DNA of 64,000 nucleotides from Amaranthus tricolor. Its lineage: Eukaryota > Streptophyta > Magnoliopsida > Caryophyllales > Amaranthaceae. The number at the start of each line of letters is the position of its first letter. The first letter of the stretch is position 1. The notes under the pieces were generated by a model. The model saw only the letters and a program-made list of their open reading frames with translations, made no database searches and had not been told where the DNA came from. Of the stretch, positions 48,500-59,479 are shown one piece after another. The translations under genes were made by a program, and so were the position numbers. Where the stretch lies: positions 3,088,501 to 3,152,500 of the forward strand of contig NC_080062.1 of assembly GCF_026212465.1 (NCBI RefSeq), given 5' to 3'.

Positions 48500-48715
48500 T
48501 TCTTATGAGAGACGGTTTCTTTGAGAGATCATTTCTAATTGGGCCGACCTATTATATATTTTTTAAAATATTGCAAGTAGGCATTAAGAATGATGTAAGT
48601 AGACGTTTAAGATATTGAAAGTAGACATTAAAGATACCGTAAGTAAGCATTAAGGATAATGTAAGTAAGCATTAATCTTTAATGGGCTGAGTTTGAGATA
48701 CGTCTCTCAAAGAGA
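48500..48715. mobile_element. MITE related to the 'gagacggtctc' family
   Basis: The left 'tgagagacggtttctttgag' and right 'ctctcaaagagactaa' are inverted. The interior holds about five diverged copies of a 'gtaagtaagcattaaggata' unit of about 20 bases, the same plan as the element at 29.60-29.86 kb. Confidence 0.55.
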
Positions 48716-48902
48716 CTAAATATAATCTTTTACTTTAATTCGAAAATCCTTTTTAATTTTATTTTTTATTTTAAATATTTTTTACTGCCAAATAATAACA
48801 ATCAGTTATAGAAGAAAATGATAAAATTTGAGGTCTTCATAGGATAATTAATAAAAGATTAAATCTTTACAAAATAATCACCAAAAGATCAAATCAGTCG
48901 AA

Positions 48903-49005
48903 TTGAATTTGGATGTTGTTAAACATTGCCACCCCTTTTATTTTATCGCCACCTCTATATTAATGATACGATGAAAATGTCCCTGAACTTAAAATAACAA
49001 TAATC

Positions 49006-49059
<54 letters not shown>

Positions 49060-49131
49060 TTTGAAAAAAAACCCGACTCACGCCTAAAATTTTTTTTTAA
49101 AAATATTATTTTTATTATTATTATTATTATC

Positions 49132-49170
<39 letters not shown>

Positions 49171-49199
49171 AAAATAATATTAGAAAAAATAAAAAATAA

Positions 49200-49233
<34 letters not shown>

Positions 49234-49235
49234 TT

Positions 49236-49273
<38 letters not shown>

Positions 49274-49513
49274 TAATAAAAATAAAATTAATATTTTAAA
49301 AAAATAATTAAAAAAATAATAATAATAATAATAACAACAATAATAACAACAACAACAACAACAACAACAATAATAATAATAATAATAATAATATCTAAAA
49401 CAAATTTTTTTTTAAAAATTAAACGGCTGGGTCGCGCGCGACTCACCCCTTTAATTTTTTAATTTTTTTATTATTATTTTTTAAAAATATTTTTATTATT
49501 ATTATTATTATTA

Positions 49514-49551
<38 letters not shown>

Positions 49552-49635
49552 TATTTTTTTTTAAATATTATTTTTATTTTTATTATCATTATTATTATTT
49601 TTATAATAATAATAATAATTATTATTATTATTATT

Positions 49636-49710
<75 letters not shown>

Positions 49711-49795
49711 GTCCAGGGATAATATCGACATTCATTAAAATAGGGATGACGATAAAATGAAAAAGGGGGCGATGTTTAAGAATTGTGTTGAATTT
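48903..49795. mobile_element. Foldback element with (AAT)n/(ATT)n arms
   Basis: Outer ends of about 85 bases are inverted: 'ttgttaaacattgccacccc... ttatcgccacc' against 'gatgacgataaaatgaaaaagggggcgatgtttaagaa' read in reverse. Between them are blocks of (AAT)n, (ATT)n, (AAT)n, (AAT-AAC)n, then a gggtcgcgcgcgactcac core, then (TTA)n and (ATT-GTT)n. The right half is largely the mirror of the left. A single strand could form a very long hairpin. There is no coding capacity. Confidence 0.7.
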
Positions 49796-49954
49796 TCCTT
49801 ATTTTTATACACAAATCTTCTTTTATTTTTTTAGATCATATATTTACTATTTATTTACACAATTCCAAAGTCTCAATTAATTTTTTAATCTCTATGCTAG
49901 TTGTGGTAGTATCAATTTCATAAGGGTAATGGAGTAAAACATTCCATTTTTAAC

Positions 49955-50090
49955 CTTCATCATCATATTCAGTGTATCGCGCTCATAGAAAATTATGGTC
50001 AGATCTGGGGAGTGAAGAAAGACTACAACTCATATCTATAAAGAAAAACGCGATAAACAGTCCCTCGACTTAAAGAAGATCTTCAAAGAG
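49955..50090 (-). mobile_element. 3' end fragment of the RTE-like LINE
   Basis: On plus it begins with a catcatcat tail, then 'cagtgtatcgcgctcatag', 'gactacaactcatatctata' and 'cgataaacagtccctcgact', the reverse order of the LINE 3' end. Confidence 0.6.
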
Positions 50091-51640
50091 AGAGATTTCT
50101 ACAACTTATAAATAAAATAAAAAAATACGTATAAATAACTAAACATAAAAATAGAAGTAAAGGAGGTAAATAACGATACATTATTAACCTTGATAGAAGT
50201 ATTTGTGCGTCTAATAATGGTGTTTCAGTTTGTGGAAGTACATCAAATGAATTGGCAATAAATAAATGGGTCTAATTTCAACTTGTATGCAACTGATTTG
50301 TGTTAAAGCTGTCCCTCACACGTTTTCTTTCATGTTGCTCAAGTAAATTAGGGCAATTAAAGCCATCAATATTTTGTAGGTACACCTTATTGCTTTGGGA
50401 TGCTCGGATTTCAACTACCCATAATACTCCTTATGTTGTACTTATTTTTTAACAATTGTTTTGTGGTACTGTTTATTAATTGATTTTAATATATATTTTA
50501 ATTTTAATCTATAAGTTAAAATATAATTAAATAGAAATTTATTTGATTTCTTTTAATGCAGAAATTAACATGCAACACTAACGTATGAGATTTTCCCTTT
50601 TTGAAGAGCTCTTGAAGTATCTTCAATATATAGTGTTAAATTTAGGAACATTCTTTCATACTTCAGTTACTCTCTTGTTAGAGTGCCAAATTAACACGCT
50701 TTTAAAGGCTATATTTCTTTTTAAAATGTAATGTTTTGACTTTTACTCTTTACTTTTTTATCTTATCGATTGATTTTGTTGCAATAAAGATTTATAGTTT
50801 TTAAATTTTAGTTAATTTAGAAAGATAAAGATTTGCAAATAAAATAATTTTGCAAACAAGGATATACTTGCAAAATCATTAACACAATTAGAAATAAACT
50901 ATAATAAATTAAGAGAGAAAACTAATCGTACCTACATTAATTAACATCTATACTTAGACGAAGTATATTGATAAATTTTAAAGATTAAAACATATGCAAG
51001 CTGAAATTAATAATGAGTTTTTGACAAAATAGCTTATTAGGCAATTTTAACATATTTTGACATAAATAGAGAATTAGATAATCAAATCATTTAATACTAG
51101 TGTTTAGTAATTAACTGATTAAAACATATTATTATTATGAATAACTCTTTTTTGAACAAGTTGCTAATAACAGTAGATTTAAAAAAAACCAATTAAGACA
51201 AAATTGAATCACAATTACTTTATATTAAAGTTGTAATTGATATGCACATTCAAAAGCATCATATTTCATTCTCTTATGAGTGTATACAAGTAAATATACT
51301 TAACATTTACACAAAGGTCTTAACTCAAGCATCAAATGCCAATTCTAGACAACTACATCTTACTTCTAACAAAAAATAACCCACTTCACACAGTACACCT
51401 AAGTGGACCTTGTTTTAAGATATTTATCAACTCATGTTTGGTCAAATAGCATCTAACCAAGCTCTACCAACACCCTATATCTTTGCCAACCACATATTTT
51501 CACACTTTTTATGTAGGATTATATATTTCGTTCGTCCTTCTGAATTTGCACAATTGAATTAAAATAGCTTTCGCCAAAATAATTCAAATGTCGCTAATTT
51601 TGAAACTTAGAAAAATTGGGGAAATAAAAATATATTTTAA
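50091..51640. other. 3' flank of the protease gene, no feature seen
   Basis: AT-rich sequence with short frames only. The segment nearest 51640 probably contains the protease 3'UTR. Confidence 0.4.
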
Positions 51641-51654
51641 AACATGAACTATTT

Positions 51655-52977
51655 TTAAAGACCCAATCCTAATCTTTGGCTTGCTAAATTACACTTAACC
51701 TCAGCTAATCCTACTCTAGATTGCACCAAATCAAACTCCATCCACATATTTTGTTGATGATGATGACCAATTATATATGCCTCAACACCAAGTAGATCCG
51801 AATTACCAAAAGTGAAGCAATGCACCCCATCTAGACCCCTAACCTCACCCGGAACCCTATACAATAACCGTTCTTGAGATACACTCATTTCTGCCCCTTG
51901 AAACATTAGTGTCACGGTAGGCAGAATCGGGTAACCAGATTGAGTTAGGGGCATCCGATAACACAAATCCATTGCACCTTGGAAAACATAGTTCGGGTCT
52001 CCCAACTGTGTTATTTTACCCTTTGTTTGCGCCAAAAACTCATTTTTTAGCGCAGTGTAAACCGGTCCGAGCAAAAAACTAAATTGTGTACCCGAATCAA
52101 CCATAGTCTGACCCGCCCCGGTATGATCGGGTTGTAGAATGGATTTGGGTAATGATAGTAATTTTTCCCCTACTTTAATCCCTTCTAATGGGACAGAATA
52201 TGCCACTTGGTCAAAATATGGTAAAGGACTAGAAATTTTTACTAAAGGAGTGTAACTTCTTGGTTTAAGCCAAGCAAAATTAGCCTCCCCAAATAATAAT
52301 ACACCCGACGAGTCTTGACCCGAAATACAATACGAAAATTTCGGGTAACCCATTTGAGAAACAAATGATAAGGACCCACGGTTCATACCCAATAACCCGG
52401 TTGTTACCGAATCCGTGTCCGAACTACTAAATCCTTGATCCATACACCCGAAAAACAGACCCGGAATCGAGGACCCGCCCATCATAAAATTATCCATTGC
52501 AAGAGTACCTTCCATAGAAGAAGCATCTGCATAAGAAACTGATACATGGCAGAGTTTTTTCGGGTCACATGAAACGGGTATGTTAAAATCCCGGGTCCGG
52601 GTCTTACAAGTGGGTGAAGAACATGGAGTAACCGAATAAGATTTTGAGTGAATCGGGTCATAAACAGAATTTAAATTTGGGGTTTTTTTACAATGAAGCC
52701 ATGAAAGTTCACTTCCTGTATCTAACACCATTGAAACAGGTTGTGGAGGTGTACCAACTAAAAGAGAAACTGTAAGACTAACATTATGATGAAAAGGGAG
52801 CTTACTTGCTTCCTTTGCTGGCCGTCTGATTGATCTATATGGGATATTTTGAGCTTTAAGTGAAAACATAATGGTAGATTGATTACTCTGTTTTGAATGA
52901 ACAAAAACAGAGGATGATAGGATTACATGAAATAGAAGTAAAATTGGGAGAAATTGATGAAAATTTGGAGAACCCAT
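51655..52977 (-). CDS. PCS1: Pepsin-family aspartic protease, PCS1-like
   Basis: A single intronless frame of 440 residues ends in TAA. Residues 1-28 form a hydrophobic signal peptide. The two catalytic motifs are DTGSELSWLHC (Asp at 86) and VDSGTQFSFL (Asp at 294). Further marks are the flap region SYADASSMEGTLA, the GLLGMNRGSLSFVSQ block and paired cysteines of plant nucellin/CDR1-type A1 proteases. The closest family I recognise is PCS1 (PROMOTION OF CELL SURVIVAL 1), an ER-retained protease that restrains cell death in gametes and embryos and acts in anther opening. No C-terminal GPI or KDEL-type signal is obvious. Substrates are unknown, and assignment to PCS1 rather than a close paralogue is an inference. 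Confidence 0.93.
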   Translation of the reverse strand: MGSPNFHQFLPILLLFHVILSSSVFVHSKQSNQSTIMFSLKAQNIPYRSIRRPAKEASKLPFHHNVSLTVSLLVGTPPQPVSMVLDTGSELSWLHCKKTPNLNSVYDPIHSKSYSVTPCSSPTCKTRTRDFNIPVSCDPKKLCHVSVSYADASSMEGTLAMDNFMMGGSSIPGLFFGCMDQGFSSSDTDSVTTGLLGMNRGSLSFVSQMGYPKFSYCISGQDSSGVLLFGEANFAWLKPRSYTPLVKISSPLPYFDQVAYSVPLEGIKVGEKLLSLPKSILQPDHTGAGQTMVDSGTQFSFLLGPVYTALKNEFLAQTKGKITQLGDPNYVFQGAMDLCYRMPLTQSGYPILPTVTLMFQGAEMSVSQERLLYRVPGEVRGLDGVHCFTFGNSDLLGVEAYIIGHHHQQNMWMEFDLVQSRVGLAEVKCNLASQRLGLGL

Positions 52978-53173
52978 TAATGGGTTTATTGAAATTAAGT
53001 GTTTTGAATTGATTTTGAGGATGTGATTTGTAGAAATAAGGATGAAAAATGAGATTTAATGGGGGTTTTGGGGGGATTTTTGATGGGGTTTAGAAGTGTT
53101 TGAGAGGTGTTTGATTAAATGACGCAATGAAGTAGTAGCATAAATATAAAGGGAAAGAGGGTGGTTTGGTGAT

Positions 53174-53184
53174 GTTTATATATA
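53174..53184 (-). promoter_or_regulatory. TATA box of the PCS1-like gene
   Basis: The minus strand reads tatatataaac, a near-ideal plant TATA box, about 200 bases before the start codon. Transcription would begin near 53145-53150. Confidence 0.65.
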
Positions 53185-53199
53185 GGATGGTCCAGGGAG

Positions 53200-54750
53200 A
53201 AAAAAAGGAAGGTACAGTAACACAACAGCTGGTGATGAATTGGGGGGGAAAGAGCTTGATTTTTCCTAGGAAAGAAAAGGGGAAAGTTTGTGAAGCGTCT
53301 GCTTTATAACCGGATTAAATAGCTTAATATATAAACTTTTAGCAAATGAATTTTTTATTTTAAACTCGTTTTATTGAGAAAGAATTTCTTATAAGAGTAG
53401 CTTATATTTCTTTATAGATTTTTATCAAAATGTAAGATTTACCATCAATAAAGATATGTATCGTCTTATATTTTTCATCAAAACTCTGTTATATATTTTA
53501 TATCTCTCATCATTATAGATCTTATGAATAGAAGTACTAAATATATGATTGGTGATGATTTTTTTTTTTAAATTTGAATTTGGTTTAAATATTGTTTTGA
53601 ATTTTAGAAGTAGGTGATGCATCAATACTTTAAAAAAAATACTCTACTTTTGTCAAGGTTGTATATACAATTATCCTTCTACTCCACTACTCCAAAAGAG
53701 ATGGGTATAAAAAAGAGTAAACTACAAAATTAAAGTCATTTTTGGCTTGACGTAGGATGTAGGGTCTGTTGTCTTTGTTTTATACAAAGGTCTTGTTTGG
53801 TAATTGATCGGATAGTCAAAAAAATTAAATTAGTTGGTACGTAATTTTTAAAAAATTGAATTAAGTTATTTATTAGTTTTTGATTTTGTTAAATTAAGCT
53901 GAATTTATTGTAAATGTCAACAATTAATAGAGACATACAAGATACACATATTTTATAAGCCAATGAGATATATAACATCCCTAAACCATATGGCAATGTG
54001 AAGATGGACTCCAATAACTTATAAAATATGCACATCATTTTTAGTTTGTCAATGTGGGATAAACCATCTCAATAAACTTATTTATTAATTTTCTTCTTTG
54101 CTAACAGCCAACAATAGAAAGTTAATGTCATCAAACATCTTTATTAACAATTGATTTATACAATGAGAATGTTAACAACAAAAACAGTCAATATTACAGA
54201 ATTTGTTAAACCAATTAAATCATCTAACAATCGACAGGTGGCAAACTCTCGCTAAGTTGGTTTAATTGGATTTGATAGTGTTATATAATTAGCTAATAAA
54301 GATTGGTTAATAAGATCAATTAGTTCATGGATATTTGATGTTAAATTGTTAAAAGAATACAATTTTTTGGAACTTTTTTACTCAGATATAAGTTATTTAG
54401 AATATGATTTTGATCTACATATGATTTGTTTTTGTATAAAATATTTTGGTTTGGTCAAGTCTAGTATTATCATAGTTACAATTTCAGTTTTTCACAAAAA
54501 TAAATGAAAAAACATATGACTTATTTTAATTTTTTTAACAAAAAAAATTCTAATTTTGTTTGAATAATTACAAATCTAAAATAAACAATCTAATTATTCA
54601 AATGTAAAATTTAATATTCAATTAATAAACGAGTTAAATCGATTTTTACACACTCTTAATTCGAAAAGTGATTCTTCCACATAACTGTTATATTTCACGT
54701 AATTGCATATGTGGTAAAAGAATTTTCTTTCGTGGAAGAATGACTTCCCT
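53200..54750. other. Upstream intergenic DNA, no gene seen
   Basis: AT-rich, with scattered TIR-like words but no bounded element or gene. Confidence 0.4.
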
Positions 54751-54754
54751 ATTT

Positions 54755-54890
54755 GTTAGAGAACGATTATCGGTGAGACGACCTTCAAATAAGAAGCCTA
54801 TATACTAATAATTTGTATTATTAGACAATTTAATTCATGTGTGAAACACATTTCACAGTGAGATCGTATCATACAAAAATTTTTTAATTC
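54755..54890. mobile_element. MITE of the 'gagacggtctc' family
   Basis: 'cggtgagacgaccttcaaat', 'agacaatttaattcatg' and 'cacagtgagatcgtatcata' line up with the copy at 10.19-10.33 kb. Confidence 0.55.
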
Positions 54891-55104
54891 ATAAACCTAG
54901 TATAATCAACAACATTTGTGTCAAATACCGATGTGGAAGAGGATATTCAGAATTGATCGTAGTTTTGTTAATTTCGAATTATATTTAGTTAAAGTTGTTA
55001 TGTATTTGCTTATTTTATTTCTGATATAGATGTTGTACGACTCTTTATTAATGAATTAGATATTATTAAAAGGATAAATTAGCTAGAATAATCCAAACTA
55101 TTTG

Positions 55105-55445
55105 TGAATCACCTATTAATTAACCATGAATAATCTCAACTTTGAGGGGTATTTTCCTAGTGTAAACCAAGTGACCGGATGACTTGCTATAGCAAGTTTT
55201 ATTTTTTTAAAAAAAGATAAATTAAAATATAATGTCGAAAAAATGTTCAGAAAAAATTTATGATCTTTTTATCATTTAGAATTTTTTGCGTAAAATTTTA
55301 AAATTTTTCTCTAATATTAAATTAATTTTCAGTTTACTTTTTTGGTGAATTAACTGATATAACAGGTCATCGGAATACTCAAGTTTACTCTAGGCAAATA
55401 CCCCTTAAAGTTGACATTATTTATAATTAATTAATAGATAGAATT
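55105..55445. mobile_element. TIR MITE, about 340 bp
   Basis: Left 'ctattaattaacc..gaataatctcaactttgaggggtattttcctag' and right 'ctaggcaaataccccttaaagttgacattat..aattaattaatag' are inverted over about 60 bases with few changes. Confidence 0.8.
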
Positions 55446-55731
55446 ATAGTAGGAAAATCACAAATATTAAAAAAAACAAGGAAACGTCCAAGGTGAGGCC
55501 AATGCAAAATCTAGACGAATTTGAAAAGTATATACGATTCTTGGAAGGTGAGTGTCAATGGTTCCCATAATCCAGATGGTTCCAAATATGACAATCTAAA
55601 AATTATGGTAACCAAGTCTTTTATGTTGGAATAGTGGGTGGAAACATAATGTGATTGGAAAATTAAACAGGAACTTGACAAATTAGAAAACGGTGGCTTT
55701 GAGGTATAAAGGGCAAAAACATATTAACATA

Positions 55732-55736
<5 letters not shown>

Positions 55737-55798
<62 letters not shown>
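55737..55798. repeat. (TA)n microsatellite
   Basis: About 31 TA units. Intergenic. Confidence 0.97.
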
Positions 55799-55801
<3 letters not shown>

Positions 55802-56404
55802 CAAATTAGTTATTAGACTTCTCTTGTATAATAGCTACTAATCGTCATTTAAACTTTTATTGTTTATGAGTACTTTTCTTTGTTCTATTTGACTATTATA
55901 TAAGGACTTTGCACAATAATCAAAAATTGAGTATTTTTGTGTTAAAAAAATATTATGACCCTAAAAATATAATTATAAAAGTTAATGAGGTATAGGATTA
56001 AAAAAAAAACAAGGGTAAAATGGACATTTACATATTTATGTTTTGCCATATATAGTAATGTAAAAAGTAATTTAAAACAATTAAATATGAAAAGTATAGC
56101 ATGTATATTGAAATTAAAAAATACGAAAAACATAGAAATAGTTAAGTAGAGACTTATTTGATTCATCCCAATACACATTTTCTCAATTTTTACTTTTTAT
56201 CATGTTCTACTTAAAATATTAAGTGTCAAAACAGTGCATTATAAAATAGCATTAAAACAAGAAGTATATAACAACTAATTTAAAATAGAGAGATCTTTTA
56301 AAAAAAATTAAAACAGATGAATTATATCAAACTCCATCTGTCTCAATAATATTGTTACAACTCAAAATATCCAAATGAGAATTTTATTTAATTACCAAAA
56401 TAAA

Positions 56405-56540
56405 GTTAACATATATAAATTCTTGTATGAGACGGTCTCATTACGAGATATGCCTTATATATAGGTTAAATAGCCAATAATAGAAACTTTTAACATAATA
56501 AATTTTTTGTATGGACTCATATTAAAGTAAGACAATTGTG
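56405..56540. mobile_element. MITE of the 'gagacggtctc' family, partial
   Basis: The left end 'tgtatgagacggtctcatta' is intact, followed by 'ggttaaatagccaataatag'. The right end is degraded. Confidence 0.5.
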
Positions 56541-57053
56541 TTATTATAAAGTTAGGGACAAAAAGTGTATGATTGTACACATTTTAAAAATAGTTGTGTT
56601 ATTATAGCAAAAAGCAAGCATGTTTTTTATATTTGGGTTGAACATTTTGCAAACTAACGTGATCAATTCAATCAACTCGTCAATGAATAGTCAATGAAAT
56701 GGCCCGACAAGTGTTTGATTTTCAACTTATTTGTTCTTTCATTGTTTAAATATTTTAAGCACATGATTCAACTCATTGTTTTTGTAGGAGTATGAGTACT
56801 ATCAAGTTTAATAATTTTTTATGTATTTAGTTCTGTCTAAATTAAAGTAAATATTATTTTTATTAAATGAGTTTTTAAGTTTGATTTTTATATAGTTTTT
56901 TTTAGTCTATCTTATAATCATCTAAAAATTTTTGAAATTTTTTTAACTAACATATAAAATAATAATAAAAAAATTGTTTGACTATAATTTTTTTTTAAAT
57001 TGAGAAGAGAATATGAGACAAGAATGATAAAGGAATATGCAAAATATGTATAT

Positions 57054-57750
57054 TAGAGGTGTTCATGGGCGGGTAGTGGACCGGGTAGTACCTAAAAAAT
57101 CTATCCGCGGGCTCAAATATACAAAACCCCGCCCGTATTTGCAGGCATAATTTTTTGTCGCTACCCGTCCATTTTTAAAGCGGCCGGGATCCGCGGTTAG
57201 GCGGGGATTTATTATATAAAAATTAAAAATATAATACAATTTATAAAATTAAGTTTTAATAACAATTAAAATACAATACCTTTTCTAAAATACTCAAAAT
57301 AAATAAAAAGTCTCAAAATACTCAAATTACATGAATATAAACATTATGTTGGATAATCCAACAAAAACATTCCATCATCGATTTATCTTACTACGGAGTA
57401 CGAAGTCCAGACATATACATTTTCAATCATAATAAATTATAAAAACTATTAAAATGGGTATGGACTCTAATTACTAAAGTTGGGTATGTATAGTAGACTA
57501 GTAGTACTAGACACTAGACTACTAGTTTCATAGCAATAGAATTAATTATATAATAATTAATATATTAAACTTAGAGGGCGGGCGGGTATAATTGCGGGTA
57601 TTTCTTTGGTGTCGCTACCCGCCCATTTATCTTGGCAGGCGGGTACCTGTTCAAACTTTAATTTTTTTTTGAAAAACGTTGTCCCTGGCCGTCCATTTTT
57701 CGAGCCGGGTGGGTCGAGTCTGGCGGGTAGCCCGCCCATGAACAGGTCTA
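57054..57750. mobile_element. Non-autonomous hAT element with exact 8-bp target duplication
   Basis: The element starts tagaggtgttcatgggcggg and ends cccgcccatgaacaggtcta. The first and last 20 bases are inverted copies apart from two positions. Both sides carry atgtatat (57046-57053 and 57751-57758), the 8-bp duplication expected for hAT. Both ends are GC-rich (gcgggtacc, gctacccgcc) and the centre AT-rich, with no transposase frame. Length is 697 bp. Confidence 0.93.
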
Positions 57751-58429
57751 ATGTATATGCTGCAAGCAAAAAGATCAAGTTATTAGTATTTTCTTTATAA
57801 ATTTGTGTCAATATAATATGTAAATATGCTAAATATGAATTTATATTTCAATTGATAAACTATTTAGATAAATTATGGTTAAAACATTTAATGGTATTGA
57901 CTATTGACTTGGGTTTATTACCCCACTTTTCTTTCTTTGATAAATTTTATTTAATAGGAGTTAGTTTTTGTTTAATTATTGTAGAGGAAAGAAGGAAATT
58001 GGATAGGTTTGGTTAGGTTTTGAACATGATAATGAAATATCTACAATTTTAAAAGACCATTAATGGTATTGAGGACTATTGGTTTCAAGCTTGCATTTGG
58101 GATGCTTCTATTAGATTTTTTCTTCATTTGAAATTTTGGAACTAAAAAGAAAAATTAATGCTCACACGTACAATCTTGAAAAAAATGTCTTTAAAACCAC
58201 ATAGTTCTAACTTCATCTAAATGTTAGGTTTTTTTTTTCTTCATATTTTTAATAATAGAAAATCTGTACAGATACTGAAAATGAGGATTAATTTTTTTTG
58301 TAATTGATGAGAACCAAAGCTTTTTCTTGCTAAGAGAATGAAAACACTTTCAAATATACACTTCTGCTAAGTGCTAACCCGATCCTACAAGATGTAAGAG
58401 ACTTAAAAATGTAATTTTTGTCTATTTGA

Positions 58430-58720
58430 TACTACCACCTATTCACCTTAAGAGTTTCATTTGACTTTTTACGGATTTTAAGGAGAGTTAAAAGTGGGAC
58501 CCTAAGGGTAGGAAAGAGAGTGGTATTATGGGTTGTAAGGGAGGAAAATTAGTATGGGTAATGGAGGGTATAATTGAAAATAGGATAAAGCTAGGGCATA
58601 AAAGTCAAAAACCCATACCAAAAATATAAATTGGACAATTAAAATGACTTGACCATAAAAGAAAATTGGACAAATAAGCAGAATAGGAGAAAATATTAAG
58701 TTAGCTAGTACTTTTTTCAA
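58430..58720. mobile_element. Possible Stowaway-like element
   Basis: The left 'ctaccacctattcaccttaa' and right 'gcagaataggagaaaatatta' are weakly inverted, and the interior has 'attggacaa' repeated. Evidence is thin. Confidence 0.3.
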
Positions 58721-59049
58721 CATTTTGAATTAGAAAAATTTGTATCTAAAAATCTCACATTTTTGTTAATATATAAAAACCTCATTATATGTTTAAGCTT
58801 ATATAGATGTATCCACAATCCTTATTGTTAAAGCAAGTGCCAATAATCTTAGTGATGACGTTCATTTTAAACATATAGTCGAACATGCTTTGTCTTGTAC
58901 TTTAGAGAGGGTCGATAAAGATGTGTCGAATATGGGTGGTTTAAGGTTTGGAACGGTTGATGAGAGTTGTTTGATCAAAGCAACAGGAAGATCAACAGAC
59001 TACTTTGGATTATGTTTTGGTCAGAATATGAAGTGACTATGCAATTATG

Positions 59050-59470
59050 TGGTGCATTACTCTATTGTTTATTGTAATGTTTATTGTCATAGTTAATTAG
59101 GATGTTAATTGAGTTGTTAAATGTGAGTTTATGGTGATTTATGAGGGAATACTAAGAGTGATGAATATTTTGCCTATAAATAGGATTCATCACTCATAGT
59201 AACATTCATCACAAACACACATATTGTTGAGAGGGTTATTGCATTGTTAGAAACTTGAGAGTGTTCTTACTTTGCTTTAGTATTTGTGGTCTTGAGAGAT
59301 TGTTCTCAAGACAAGAGAGTTTATTATACTTGTAATTGTTGAATTCATTATAATAAACTACATTTGAGGGGGAGGTATTCAAGATACCTCATAAACACTT
59401 GTGTTCTCATTTTGCATTATATTTTTCATTTGTTTTTCTTTGTTGAACCTCTTTGAGGCTTGCGCTTTCA
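59050..59470 (+). mobile_element. LTR fragment, family B, copy 3
   Basis: TATA 'cctataaataggattcatc' (about 59172), then a leader, then the family blocks 'ttgttgaattcattataata' and 'gtattcaagatacctcataa'. Opposite orientation to the copies at 4.9 and 13.5 kb. Upstream (58.86-59.04 kb) has a short gene-like stretch I cannot assign. Confidence 0.5.
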
Positions 59471-59479
59471 CTTATTATT

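Noticed and set aside
49000..49710. CRISPR-like array
   Set aside because: The repeats are trinucleotide microsatellites, not direct repeats with unique spacers.
57557..57811. Overlapping frames on both strands with Arg/Gly/Pro-rich peptides
   Set aside because: They fall at the GC-rich right end of the hAT element and show no domain.
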